Positions 34,665-43,025 of a DNA stretch of 64,000 nt are shown here, piece after piece (positions within the stretch are counted from its first letter, which is position 1; every line of letters begins with the position of its first letter). Source of the DNA: Fibrobacteria bacterium (GTDB lineage: Bacteria > Fibrobacterota > Fibrobacteria > UBA11236); the NCBI GenBank assembly GCA_025360005.1, contig JANYDA010000009.1:124001-188000 (forward strand), written 5' to 3'. The position numbers were made by a program, and so were the translations under genes. Under the pieces are notes generated by a model. The model was not told the origin of the DNA. It saw only the letters and a list, made by a program, of their open reading frames with translations, and did no database searches.

Positions 34665-36683
34665 CTATTTCTTCTTCAAGTCGATGCGGATGGGCAGGAT
34701 GATGAACGGGATGCCTTTATGGTAGAGGCGGCGCTGCACGGCGAACACGGTATTGTTGTGCAGCAGGCGGGAGAAGATGGTCTCTTCCGGGAACACCAAC
34801 TGGCCCATGAAGAAAATGGCTTGCGGAAAGCGCTCGATGACTTCCGCCGCCACGTCCCCCGTGCCTTCCACCACGTCCGGGCTCAGGCTCATGATGCCCT
34901 CCGCGTAGATGCCGTTCCGCTTCACGAACTCGACGTATTGATCCAGTTCCTCCCGCACGTGCTTCTGCAGGTTCTCTATCTCTTCCACCCCTTTGAAGCT
35001 GCCCGCGTCCAGCACGCCCACTTCCACGAACACGATGTTCTTGAAGATGCCGCCGAACATGCGGATGATGGCCAGCAGGGAATGCAGGCCGATGCCGTTG
35101 AACCCGTTGACCAGCAGCACGGCCGTTTTCGCCTTGGGGTCGAATTTCACTTCCGCGCCTAGGCCCCCCATCTGCTTGGGCATGTTGCCGGTGTCCTTGG
35201 TTTTGGCGATGGCGACCAGGTTGTCCATTCGCTTGAGCACCTTCTCCACGAAATTGTAATGTCCTTTGATGGCCATGGAGAGCGCGATGAGCGCGCCGGT
35301 GATCACCAAGGTGATCCAACCGCCCTGGCGGAATTTCAGCACGGTAACGGCCACCAGTATGAAAGAGCAGAGGATCAGGCCGGCCGTATTCACCATGAGC
35401 TTGCGGCGCCAATGCTTCAGCTCGCTGCGGTTGTTGAGCCAATAGCGGACCATGCCCAATTGCGAGAGCACGAAGGTGACGAACACGGTGATGCTGTAAA
35501 GGACCACAAGGTACTTGACCGAGCCCTTGGTCAGGATCATGGTGGCCACCGAGGCCGCGCCCATGATGAAGATGCCGTTCTGGGTGACCAGCCGATCGCT
35601 GAGCAGGCTGAAGCGGGTGGGGAACCATTTGTCCAAAGCCATGTTGGCGAGTACCCGAGGGCCGCCCATGAATCCGGCCTGGGCGGCGGCGAACAGGATC
35701 AGGGCTTCCGAGATGAGGGAAACGTAGACGAACCAATGTCCGCTGGATCCCGGCCAGCCGGCGGTAATGCTCTCGAACAGGACCGCGTTCAAGGTCTTGC
35801 CGGGCTGGTGCTGCACTTTATAAAGCAGGTAGGCCAAGGTGAGGCCGAATACCGTGAAGGCAAGCGAGACCGCCATGTAGAGCATGGTGCGCTTGCCGGT
35901 GCGGACCTTGGGTTCGCGCAGGATGGAGAGGCCGTTGCTGACGGCTTCGATGCCCGTATAGGTGCCGGCGCCCATGCTGAAGGCGCGCAAGAGCAGGAAG
36001 GCCATGCCCATCAGGCCAAGCTCCGAATGGGTCTTGGCCACTTGGGCGCTGGTCTCCGCGGCCAGGGCGGGGAAGTCCAGCATATGCGTTCCCAGTGCGT
36101 AGACGATGGCGAAGGCGTGAGAGAAGACGAATACCAGGAAGATGGGCACCAGCGGCATCACCGTTTCCTTGGCGCCGCGCATGTTGAGGATGGTGAGCAG
36201 CACCAGCGCCAGCAGCGAGAACCCCAGCTTGTAATGGAGGTATTGCTCGGGGATGAAACTGAAGATGGCATCCGCGGCGCTGGCGATGGAGATGGTGATG
36301 GTGAGGACGTAGTCGATGATCAGGGCGCATCCGGAGACCATGCCCGCGGTGGGCGAAATCAGTTTGCTGGCCACCAGGTAGCCGCCGCCGCCGGAAGGGA
36401 AGACTTCGATGAGCTGGGCATAGCTGGCGCTGATGAGGAGCACGGTGACCGCGGATGCGATGGCGATGAGGATGGCCAGATGCGTGTGCGCGCCCAAGGC
36501 CAGGAAGGCTTCCTCGGGACCGTATGCGGAAGAGGACAGACCGTCGGAGCCCAGGCCCACCCAGGCGAAGAAGGCGGCCAGGGTAATGCTGTGGAATGCC
36601 TGTTTGTTGGTGGGATCGATGGCTTTGCCGATGATGAGGCATTTAAGGCGATAGGCGAGGGAGGGTTTGGCGGATTTTACCAT
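34665..36683 (-). CDS. APC-superfamily transporter, possibly KimA-type potassium/proton symporter
   Basis: 672 residues. About 12 membrane helices lie in the first 460 residues, including GLGSDGLSSSAYGPEEAF, the unwound first-helix motif region of this APC subgroup, and YTGIEAVSNGLSILREPK. A cytoplasmic C-terminal domain of about 200 residues follows. The GLSSSAYGPEE signature and long soluble tail resemble KimA/YdaO-type potassium importers, which are often annotated as amino-acid permeases. Its place immediately downstream of a full Kdp system supports potassium, but the substrate cannot be read from sequence. The 154-base upstream gap 36684-36837 contains no clear promoter match. Confidence 0.8.
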   Translation of the reverse strand: MVKSAKPSLAYRLKCLIIGKAIDPTNKQAFHSITLAAFFAWVGLGSDGLSSSAYGPEEAFLALGAHTHLAILIAIASAVTVLLISASYAQLIEVFPSGGGGYLVASKLISPTAGMVSGCALIIDYVLTITISIASAADAIFSFIPEQYLHYKLGFSLLALVLLTILNMRGAKETVMPLVPIFLVFVFSHAFAIVYALGTHMLDFPALAAETSAQVAKTHSELGLMGMAFLLLRAFSMGAGTYTGIEAVSNGLSILREPKVRTGKRTMLYMAVSLAFTVFGLTLAYLLYKVQHQPGKTLNAVLFESITAGWPGSSGHWFVYVSLISEALILFAAAQAGFMGGPRVLANMALDKWFPTRFSLLSDRLVTQNGIFIMGAASVATMILTKGSVKYLVVLYSITVFVTFVLSQLGMVRYWLNNRSELKHWRRKLMVNTAGLILCSFILVAVTVLKFRQGGWITLVITGALIALSMAIKGHYNFVEKVLKRMDNLVAIAKTKDTGNMPKQMGGLGAEVKFDPKAKTAVLLVNGFNGIGLHSLLAIIRMFGGIFKNIVFVEVGVLDAGSFKGVEEIENLQKHVREELDQYVEFVKRNGIYAEGIMSLSPDVVEGTGDVAAEVIERFPQAIFFMGQLVFPEETIFSRLLHNNTVFAVQRRLYHKGIPFIILPIRIDLKKK

Positions 36684-36837
36684 GTGAAGCGATTTGTCTC
36701 CGAACGTCAGAATAGCAAAGGCGGATAAGTCCGAATGGCGATTCGATAGCTTATCCGTTCCGGGGAAAATCTAGAAATGGTTGCAAAATCCCCGGGGTGG
36801 GAGGCGGCATTAGGCGGATTTAAAGGCGCACCGGGGG

Positions 36838-38478
36838 CTAGGAGTTTTCGGATTCCTTAAGGATCGCGAAAATATCCGCGGGGTGGTTTTTATGCCGTAG
36901 CAGGTTCCGCAAAGATCGGTTCTGCATCAACCGTCCCGTGACCGCCAGCAGTTGCAGGTGGGAGCGGTGCCCTTCCTTGGGAGTCAACAGCAGAAATACG
37001 GCCTCGATGGGCATTTCCGTGAATGCGTCCAGGATCCCGGCGCGGCAGATGCCCAAAGCCACCATGGGCGCCTCCAATCCTTCCATGCGGGCATGGGGCA
37101 AAGCTACGCCTTCATTCAAGAAGGTGGAACCCTGGTTTTCCCTCTCGAGCAGTTTTTCCAGCAACGCTTCGCCCGTGAACGGGGATCTGCCTTTCAAGGT
37201 TCTCACCAGCGCTTTCATGGCCTGGAACTTCGTCAGGGGTTCGTCCCAGATGACTATCTGATCCGGCTTCAGGAAATCGGTAAGCCGTATCCTATCCGGG
37301 CCCGTTCCCGGAGCGCTTGCGGAAGCCGCGCGGGGCCCGCCTTCCTTTCCCGGTACGGAAGGATGGTTGTTGATGACGATGAGGTTGAACGGACCTTCGT
37401 TCCGGAGCAACCTTCCGGCCACGTCCCGGGATCGGAATTTTTTCCACCAGGGCCGGGGACGCGGCTTCCCGATCAGGACATGGCCCACGCGGTATTCCCC
37501 GGCGAACCGGGTCAGGGTGTCCGCGACGTTTTCGCCTTTCAATGTGAACACGGTGGCGCCGAGCTGATTGGCAAGGGTAAGCGTGTCGGCGAGCAGACGC
37601 TGGCGTCCCGCATCGATGGCGGTAGGCTCCTCGTCCAAAGTCTGAACGTAGACGGCGTACCAATTCCGGTTCAAGCGGCCCGCCAGCCTTGACCCGTAAC
37701 GGAGCAGGGTCGCGTTCTCCGGCCCGCGGGCGTCCAGGCATACCATGACCTGATCGGTGGCGCCTTTGCCGCCTTCGCCCGTCATCTCCCGCCGGCGGAA
37801 GTCGATTTGCGAGGCGGCTTCCCGCAGCGTCAATTCCCGCAGCTGTTCCAGGTGCGCGGCCTGGAAAAAATTCACCAAGGCCACCGGCACCCTTTCCATG
37901 GGATAGATCTTTCCCTCGCGCAGGCGCTTTTGCAAATCCTCCGGGGAAAGATCCACGTTGACGATCTGATCCGCTTCGGCGAGCACGGAATCCGGCAGGC
38001 GCTCCCGTACCTTGACGCCGGTGGAGCGCTCCACCGTATCGTAAAGGCTTTCCAGATGCTGCACGTTCAAAGTGGCGATGACGTTGATCCCCGCGGCCAG
38101 GATGTCCTCCACATCCTGGTACCGCTTGGCGTTCCTGCTTCCGGGCGCATTGGAATGCGCCAGCTCATCCACCAGGACCACCTTGGGCCGGCGCGCCAGG
38201 ATGGCGTCCAAATCCATTTCCTCCACTGCGATCCCGTGGTATTCCGAGATTTGCATCGGGATCCGATCCAACCCTTCGATAAGCTGCCCGGTCTCCTTGC
38301 GTCCATGGGATTCGGCCACGCCGATGACAAGGTCGATGCCTTCCGCCTGCAAGCGATGGGCCTCCTGGAGCATCAGATAGGTTTTGCCCACGCCGGCGGC
38401 ATAGCCCAGATAGATTTTCAAGCGGCCCCGCCTGTCCCGGCGGATCATCTGCAGAAACGATGCGGCTTTGTCGGCCAT
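36838..38478 (-). CDS. Kinase-less KdpD sensor fused to a PTS EIIA domain
   Basis: 546 residues. The N-terminal KdpD domain (about 1-230) has the Walker A GYAAGVGKT (25-33), VLVDELAHSNAPGS near 102-114 and LNVQHLESLYDTV. A USP-like domain follows (about 240-375, VMVCLDARGPENATLLR). There are no membrane segments and no histidine-kinase domains. Instead the C-terminus (about 400-546) is a PTS EIIA type-2 (PtsN/fructose) domain, with LNEGVALPHAR and the phosphorylatable His at about 462. In enteric bacteria separate EIIA-Ntr binds and stimulates KdpD; here the two are one chain. It is the last gene of the kdpFABC operon, 12 bases after kdpC. Confidence 0.9.
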   Translation of the reverse strand: MADKAASFLQMIRRDRRGRLKIYLGYAAGVGKTYLMLQEAHRLQAEGIDLVIGVAESHGRKETGQLIEGLDRIPMQISEYHGIAVEEMDLDAILARRPKVVLVDELAHSNAPGSRNAKRYQDVEDILAAGINVIATLNVQHLESLYDTVERSTGVKVRERLPDSVLAEADQIVNVDLSPEDLQKRLREGKIYPMERVPVALVNFFQAAHLEQLRELTLREAASQIDFRRREMTGEGGKGATDQVMVCLDARGPENATLLRYGSRLAGRLNRNWYAVYVQTLDEEPTAIDAGRQRLLADTLTLANQLGATVFTLKGENVADTLTRFAGEYRVGHVLIGKPRPRPWWKKFRSRDVAGRLLRNEGPFNLIVINNHPSVPGKEGGPRAASASAPGTGPDRIRLTDFLKPDQIVIWDEPLTKFQAMKALVRTLKGRSPFTGEALLEKLLERENQGSTFLNEGVALPHARMEGLEAPMVALGICRAGILDAFTEMPIEAVFLLLTPKEGHRSHLQLLAVTGRLMQNRSLRNLLRHKNHPADIFAILKESENS

Positions 38479-38490
38479 GCGGACAATCTC

Positions 38491-39072
38491 CTATTTCATG
38501 CCGTCAAGGGCGAGATTCAGCATGAGTACGTTTACCCCGGGATCGCCCAGCACGCCCAGGCTGCGCCCGCGGATATGGTTCCGGATCAATGCAACTATCC
38601 GAGGAGCCGCAAGGCCGCGCGCGCGGGCCACGCGATCCGCTTGCAGGAGCGCATTGGCTGGGCTGATCTCCGGATCCAGACCGCTCCCGGAAGCGGTTAC
38701 CGCATCGGCGGGAATGAGGACGTTCGCCGCCAATCCGTTTTCCTTGCGATAGGCGGCGACCCGCTCCTTGACGGCGTCGAATTGCTTTTGCGAGGTGGGC
38801 CCCAGATTGCTGCCGCTTGAGTTGGCGGCATCGTAGCCGTTGCCGGCGGCGGAAGGGCGGGGATGGAAATATTTCTCCGCGGCGAAATTCTGGCCCAGGA
38901 GTTCCGAACCCACGGCCTTGCCCTCGCGTTCAATCAGGGAGCCGTTCGCCTTAGCGGGGAATAGCGCCTGGGAAAGGCCCCAGATAGCCGCGGGGTAGAT
39001 GCCGCACAGCAGAATCAAAGTCAGCAGGGACACCAACAGGGAAATCTTGAGTTGTTGCAGCCCGTTTTTCAT
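38491..39072 (-). CDS. kdpC: Potassium-transporting ATPase subunit C
   Basis: An accessory subunit of the Kdp pump. 193 residues. It has one N-terminal membrane helix (LLVSLLTLILLCGIYPAAI), then ANGSLIERE and the family blocks SELLGQNFAAEKYFHPRPSA, SGSNLGPTSQ, and VTASGSGLDPEISPANALLQ. It ends VNVLMLNLALDGMK. The start at 39072 lies 2 bases from the kdpB stop; a GTG-free alternative ATG at 39084 would overlap kdpB by 10 bases and add four residues. Part of the kdpFABC operon. Confidence 0.95.
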   Translation of the reverse strand: MKNGLQQLKISLLVSLLTLILLCGIYPAAIWGLSQALFPAKANGSLIEREGKAVGSELLGQNFAAEKYFHPRPSAAGNGYDAANSSGSNLGPTSQKQFDAVKERVAAYRKENGLAANVLIPADAVTASGSGLDPEISPANALLQADRVARARGLAAPRIVALIRNHIRGRSLGVLGDPGVNVLMLNLALDGMK

Positions 39073-39074
39073 GG

Positions 39075-41099
39075 TTATACCCATCCTGCCAGGTTAAGGC
39101 AAAAGTCGATGATTTTGATGCCGAGGAACGGACTGATCACTCCGCCCAATCCGTAGATGAGGAGATTGCGCCGCAGGATGGCGCCCGCGGCCATGGGACG
39201 GAAGGACACGCCTTTCAAAGCCAGCGGTATCAGCGCGATGATGACCAGCGCGTTGAAAATCACCGCGCTCAGGATGGCGCTATGCGGCGACCCCAGGCCC
39301 ATCAGGTTCAAAGGCGCTATCTGCGGATAGGCCCCCAGCAGCATGGCCGGGATGATGGCGAAATATTTGGCCACGTCGTTGGCGATGCTGAAGGTGGTGA
39401 GCACGCCACGCGTCATGAGCAACTGCTTGCCTATCTCCACGATTTCGATCAGCTTGGTGGGATTGGAATCCAGGTCCACCAGATTGCCGGCTTCCTTGGC
39501 CGCCTGGGTTCCCGAGTTCATGGCCACGCCCACGTCGGCCTGCGCCAGGGCCGGCGCGTCGTTGGTGCCGTCACCGGTCATGGCCACCAGGTGGCCTTTA
39601 GCCTGCTCTTTGCGGATCAAGGCGAGCTTGTCCTCCGGCGTGGCTTGCGCCAGAAAGCCGTCCACGCCCGCTTCCTTGGCGATGGCGGCGGCCGTGAGCG
39701 GATTGTCGCCCGTGATCATGATGGTGCGGATGCCCATGGCGCGGAAGCGGAGGAAACGATCGGGCAAGCCGCCCTTCACGATATCCTTGAGGTAGACGGT
39801 CCCCAGCACGCGCCTTTCATCGGCCACCAGCAAGGGCGTGCCGCCCGCGCGGGAGATCCGTTCCACCGCCTCCAGCACTAAAGGCGGGCAGGCTTCCTTC
39901 GCGAACTTGAGCACGGAATCGGAGGCCCCTTTGCGGATGGAGCGCCCATCGGTATCCAGTCCGCTCATGCGGGTTTGGGCCGTGAACGGGACGAACCGGG
40001 CGGACGGCATTTCGTGGATTTGCCGGGCGCGGATGCCGAACTGCTTTGCCAGAACCACTATGCTCCGGCCTTCCGGCGTCTCGTCGGCAAGCGATGCGAG
40101 TTGCGCCGCGTCCGCCAGTTCCAGGGAGGTTACCCCCGGGGCGGGAAGCAATTCCACGGCCTGGCGGTTTCCCAAGGTGATGGTGCCGGTCTTGTCCAGG
40201 AGCAATACGTCCACGTCGCCGGCCGCCTCGATGGCGCGGCCGCTCATGGCCAGCACGTTCTTCTGCAACAGCCTGTCCATGCCCGCGATGCCGATGGCGC
40301 TGAGCAGGCCCCCGATGGTGGTGGGGATGAGGCAGACCAGCAGGGATACCAGCGAGGTGACGGAGAAGAAAACGCCGCCGTAGGTTCCGAACGGCCGCAT
40401 GGCCATGATCACCGCCAGAAAGATGATGGTCATCCCGGAAAGCAGGATGGACAAGGCGATCTCGTTGGGGGTTTTCTGCCTGGTGGCACCTTCCACCAGG
40501 CCTATCATGCGATCGAGAAAGCTCTCTCCGGGGCCCGCGGTGACCTTGATCTTGATCCAATCGGAAAGGACCGTGGTTCCCCCCGTGACCGCGCTGCGAT
40601 CGCCGCCCGCTTCGCGGATGACGGGAGCGGATTCGCCCGTGATAGCGCTTTCATTGACCGTGGCGGCGCCCTCGATTATCTCCCCGTCCGCCGGGATGAT
40701 TTCATTCGCCGTGACCATGATGATGTCGTCCTTACGGAGATCTTCGGCGGAAACGGAACTGATCATGCCGTCCTTGTCCACCCGGGTGGCGTTGGTCTTG
40801 GTCCTGGCGTTCCTGAGCGTGTTGGCCTGCGCCTTGCCGCGCCCTTCCGCGATGGCTTCGGCGAAGTTGGCGAACAAAACCGTGAACCATAGCCACAGGC
40901 TGATCTGCAAAACGAATCCCAGCGACTCGTGGTTCGCCCGTAATGCGAAAAGCTGGGCCGTGGTGATGGCCGCGGCGATTTCCGTAACGAATATGACGGG
41001 GTTTTTCACCAGATGGACCGGGTTCAGCTTAAGTACCGCCTGCAGCAGGGCGGTAAGCAGGATTTTCCTGTCGAATAGGGAGTTCTCTTGTCTTTTCAT
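39075..41099 (-). CDS. kdpB: Potassium-transporting P-type ATPase subunit B
   Basis: The catalytic ATPase of the Kdp pump. 674 residues. The phosphorylation motif is [11 protein letters not shown]. The TGES motif appears as [12 protein letters not shown], and the hinge/ATP-binding end is [34 protein letters not shown] block and helices at both ends are typical. The ATG at 41099 is preferred over 41105 because AGAGG lies 8 bases before it and only 2 before the earlier codon. It lies 12 bases after kdpA. Confidence 0.97.
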   Translation of the reverse strand: MKRQENSLFDRKILLTALLQAVLKLNPVHLVKNPVIFVTEIAAAITTAQLFALRANHESLGFVLQISLWLWFTVLFANFAEAIAEGRGKAQANTLRNARTKTNATRVDKDGMISSVSAEDLRKDDIIMVTANEIIPADGEIIEGAATVNESAITGESAPVIREAGGDRSAVTGGTTVLSDWIKIKVTAGPGESFLDRMIGLVEGATRQKTPNEIALSILLSGMTIIFLAVIMAMRPFGTYGGVFFSVTSLVSLLVCLIPTTIGGLLSAIGIAGMDRLLQKNVLAMSGRAIEAAGDVDVLLLDKTGTITLGNRQAVELLPAPGVTSLELADAAQLASLADETPEGRSIVVLAKQFGIRARQIHEMPSARFVPFTAQTRMSGLDTDGRSIRKGASDSVLKFAKEACPPLVLEAVERISRAGGTPLLVADERRVLGTVYLKDIVKGGLPDRFLRFRAMGIRTIMITGDNPLTAAAIAKEAGVDGFLAQATPEDKLALIRKEQAKGHLVAMTGDGTNDAPALAQADVGVAMNSGTQAAKEAGNLVDLDSNPTKLIEIVEIGKQLLMTRGVLTTFSIANDVAKYFAIIPAMLLGAYPQIAPLNLMGLGSPHSAILSAVIFNALVIIALIPLALKGVSFRPMAAGAILRRNLLIYGLGGVISPFLGIKIIDFCLNLAGWV

Positions 41100-41111
41100 T
41101 TTCATATCCTC

Positions 41112-42821
41112 TTAGAAAAGCTTTCCGGACAGCATGAGGAAGTGTTCCACCACCGGGCCCATGACCAGGGCGGGCAGGAAGGTGAGCCCTCCCACGATGA
41201 TGATGACGCCGATGATGAGCATGGTGAAAGTGATCCCGGAGACGGGAAAACTTCCGGCGCTGGCGGCGGCGATTTTCTTCTTGGCCAGGTTCCCGGCCAA
41301 CGCGAGGACGGGGATGATCATCAGGAACCGGCCGATGAGCATGGCGAAGCCGAGCGTGGTGTTGTACCAGGGATTGTTGGCGCCGATGCCGGCGAAGGCG
41401 CTGCCGTTGTTGCCCGTGCCGGAGGAGAACGCGTACAGCAGTTCGCTGAATCCATGGGGGCCGGCATTGTTCAAAGCGGCCGTTCCCCATTTGGTTGCGG
41501 CGGCCCAGGCGGAGAATCCCAGGATGGAGAAGGCGCCCACCAGGGCATAGAGAACCGCCACCTTAACATCGAAGGCTTCGATTTTCTTTCCCAGGTATTC
41601 CGGAGTGCGCCCCACCATGAGGCCGGCTATGAAAACGGAAAGCACCACGTAGACGATCATGGCGTACAGCCCGGCTCCCACGCCTCCGAAGATCAACTCC
41701 CCCAACTGGATATTGAAGAGCGGCACCAGGCCTCCCAGCGGCGTGAAGGAATCGTGCATGGCGTTCACGGCTCCGCAGGATGCGTCGGTTGTTACCGTGG
41801 CGAAGAGGGCGGAATTGAAAATCCCGAAACGGACTTCTTTGCCCTCCATATTGCCGCCGGCAGGATCCACGCCCAGGGTGGAGAGCAAATGATTGGGATG
41901 GGCCTCGGCCCACCAGCATACCAAGGTTCCCGCCAGGAACAGGATGGCCATGGCGGCCCAGACGGACCAGCCGTGTTTCTGGTTCTTGACCATGCGGCCC
42001 AGGTAATAAGTGAGGCCGCTGGGAATGAGGAAGATGGAAAGCATCTGCACGAAATTGCTCAAGGCATTGGGGTTCTCGAAAGGATGCGCGGCATTGGCGT
42101 TCATGAAACCGCCGCCGTTGGTGCCCAACATCTTGATGGCGACCTGCGAAGCCATGGGGCCTTGCGCGATGGTCTGGCTCCCTCCTTCCAGTCCAATCGC
42201 CGCCGTGTAGGCGGAGAAGTTCTGGATCATACCCTGGGAGACCAGGAACAAGGCGTAAACCACGCACATGGGAAGCAGCAGGTACAGGGTGGTCCGGATC
42301 AAATCCACCCAGAAATTCCCCAGCGTCCGGGCGGATGCCCGGGCTATGCCCCTCACCAGGGCCGCGGCGATGGCGATGCCGACCGCCGCAGACATGAAGT
42401 TATGCCAGGCCAATCCCACCATTTGCGAGAAGTAGGATAGCGTGGTTTCCCCCACATAGCTTTGCCAATTGGTATTGGTGGCGAAGCTGACGGCGGTATT
42501 GAACGCCAGGTCCGGCGTGGCGGCGGCGAATTTCTGGGGATTGAGGGGAAGTAAATGCTGCGCCCTCAGGATCAAGTACGTGATCAGCGTGCCGACCAGA
42601 CTGAATAGGAGCATGGACGAGGCGTAGCCTTTCCAGTCCTGTTCCTTTTCATCCACCCCGCAGAAGCGGTAGAATATCCTTTCCAACGGGCCCAGGATGG
42701 GGGAGAGAATGTTTTTGCCTCCCGGAGTGAGTACCTGGAGCAGGTAAAGTCCCATGGGCTTGGTGAGCAGGAGCAGGATGAGCAGAAAGAGAAGCAATTG
42801 GATGCAACCGAACATATCCAT
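41112..42821 (-). CDS. kdpA: Potassium-transporting ATPase subunit A
   Basis: The channel-like potassium-binding subunit. 569 residues with about ten membrane helices and the four-repeat MPM-type pore architecture. Visible family blocks include LNTAVSFATNTNWQSY near 118, GTNGGGFMNANAAHPFENPN near 230, SCGAVNAMHDSFTPLGG near 345 and SSGTGNNGSAFAGIG near 465. These match the four selectivity-filter segments. The ribosome site is AGGAGG, 7 bases upstream. It lies 12 bases after kdpF. Confidence 0.97.
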   Translation of the reverse strand: MDMFGCIQLLLFLLILLLLTKPMGLYLLQVLTPGGKNILSPILGPLERIFYRFCGVDEKEQDWKGYASSMLLFSLVGTLITYLILRAQHLLPLNPQKFAAATPDLAFNTAVSFATNTNWQSYVGETTLSYFSQMVGLAWHNFMSAAVGIAIAAALVRGIARASARTLGNFWVDLIRTTLYLLLPMCVVYALFLVSQGMIQNFSAYTAAIGLEGGSQTIAQGPMASQVAIKMLGTNGGGFMNANAAHPFENPNALSNFVQMLSIFLIPSGLTYYLGRMVKNQKHGWSVWAAMAILFLAGTLVCWWAEAHPNHLLSTLGVDPAGGNMEGKEVRFGIFNSALFATVTTDASCGAVNAMHDSFTPLGGLVPLFNIQLGELIFGGVGAGLYAMIVYVVLSVFIAGLMVGRTPEYLGKKIEAFDVKVAVLYALVGAFSILGFSAWAAATKWGTAALNNAGPHGFSELLYAFSSGTGNNGSAFAGIGANNPWYNTTLGFAMLIGRFLMIIPVLALAGNLAKKKIAAASAGSFPVSGITFTMLIIGVIIIVGGLTFLPALVMGPVVEHFLMLSGKLF

Positions 42822-42833
42822 GACTCATCCTCC

Positions 42834-42917
42834 TCAGAATTTTTCCGGGTAAAACAAGGTGGCGAAAAGATATCCGAGCAACGCCAGGCACAATACGGCC
42901 ATGATCAGGGTGGCCAT
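42834..42917 (-). CDS. kdpF: Potassium-transporting ATPase subunit F (27 residues)
   Basis: A very short single-helix stabilising subunit of the Kdp complex. The reading frame encodes 27 residues starting MATLIMAVLCLALLGYLF and ending LFYPEKF, with the LLGYLxxxL...PExF pattern of KdpF. The GGAGGG ribosome site lies 7 bases before the ATG at 42915-42917. It follows the 34-residue peptide gene by 2 bases and precedes kdpA by 12, the normal operon position. Confidence 0.93.
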   Translation of the reverse strand: MATLIMAVLCLALLGYLFATLFYPEKF

Positions 42918-42919
42918 GA

Positions 42920-43024
42920 TCAACCCTCCCTGCCGTTTTGCGTATCCTGATTGCCGAAAAGGCGCAGACCCAAACCGCAGAGGAGGAAAAACCCTACCGT
43001 AACGGCTACGTAAACAAAGTCCAT
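42920..43024 (-). CDS. 34-residue membrane peptide between the histidine kinase and kdpF
   Basis: The frame starts MDFVYVAVTVGFFLLCGLGL and ends NGREG. There is one predicted hydrophobic helix (about 3-22), then a polar tail (about 23-34). A perfect AAGGAG ribosome site is 6 bases upstream. The start lies 1 base after the histidine-kinase stop, and the stop lies 2 bases before kdpF. Position, spacing and ribosome site argue that it is translated. Similar short peptides preceding kdpF or kdpA occur in other phyla from memory, but I cannot verify that here. Role inferred: Kdp assembly or sensor coupling. Confidence 0.75.
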   Translation of the reverse strand: MDFVYVAVTVGFFLLCGLGLRLFGNQDTQNGREG

Positions 43025-43025
43025 T

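Noticed and set aside
35259-36728. 489-residue open frame on the plus strand
   Set aside because: It lies entirely opposite the APC transporter, has no recognisable motif and is rich in Gly/Glu/Asp/His as expected from an antisense frame in high-GC DNA.
41088-42440. 450-residue plus-strand frame
   Set aside because: Antisense to kdpA and without any family motif.
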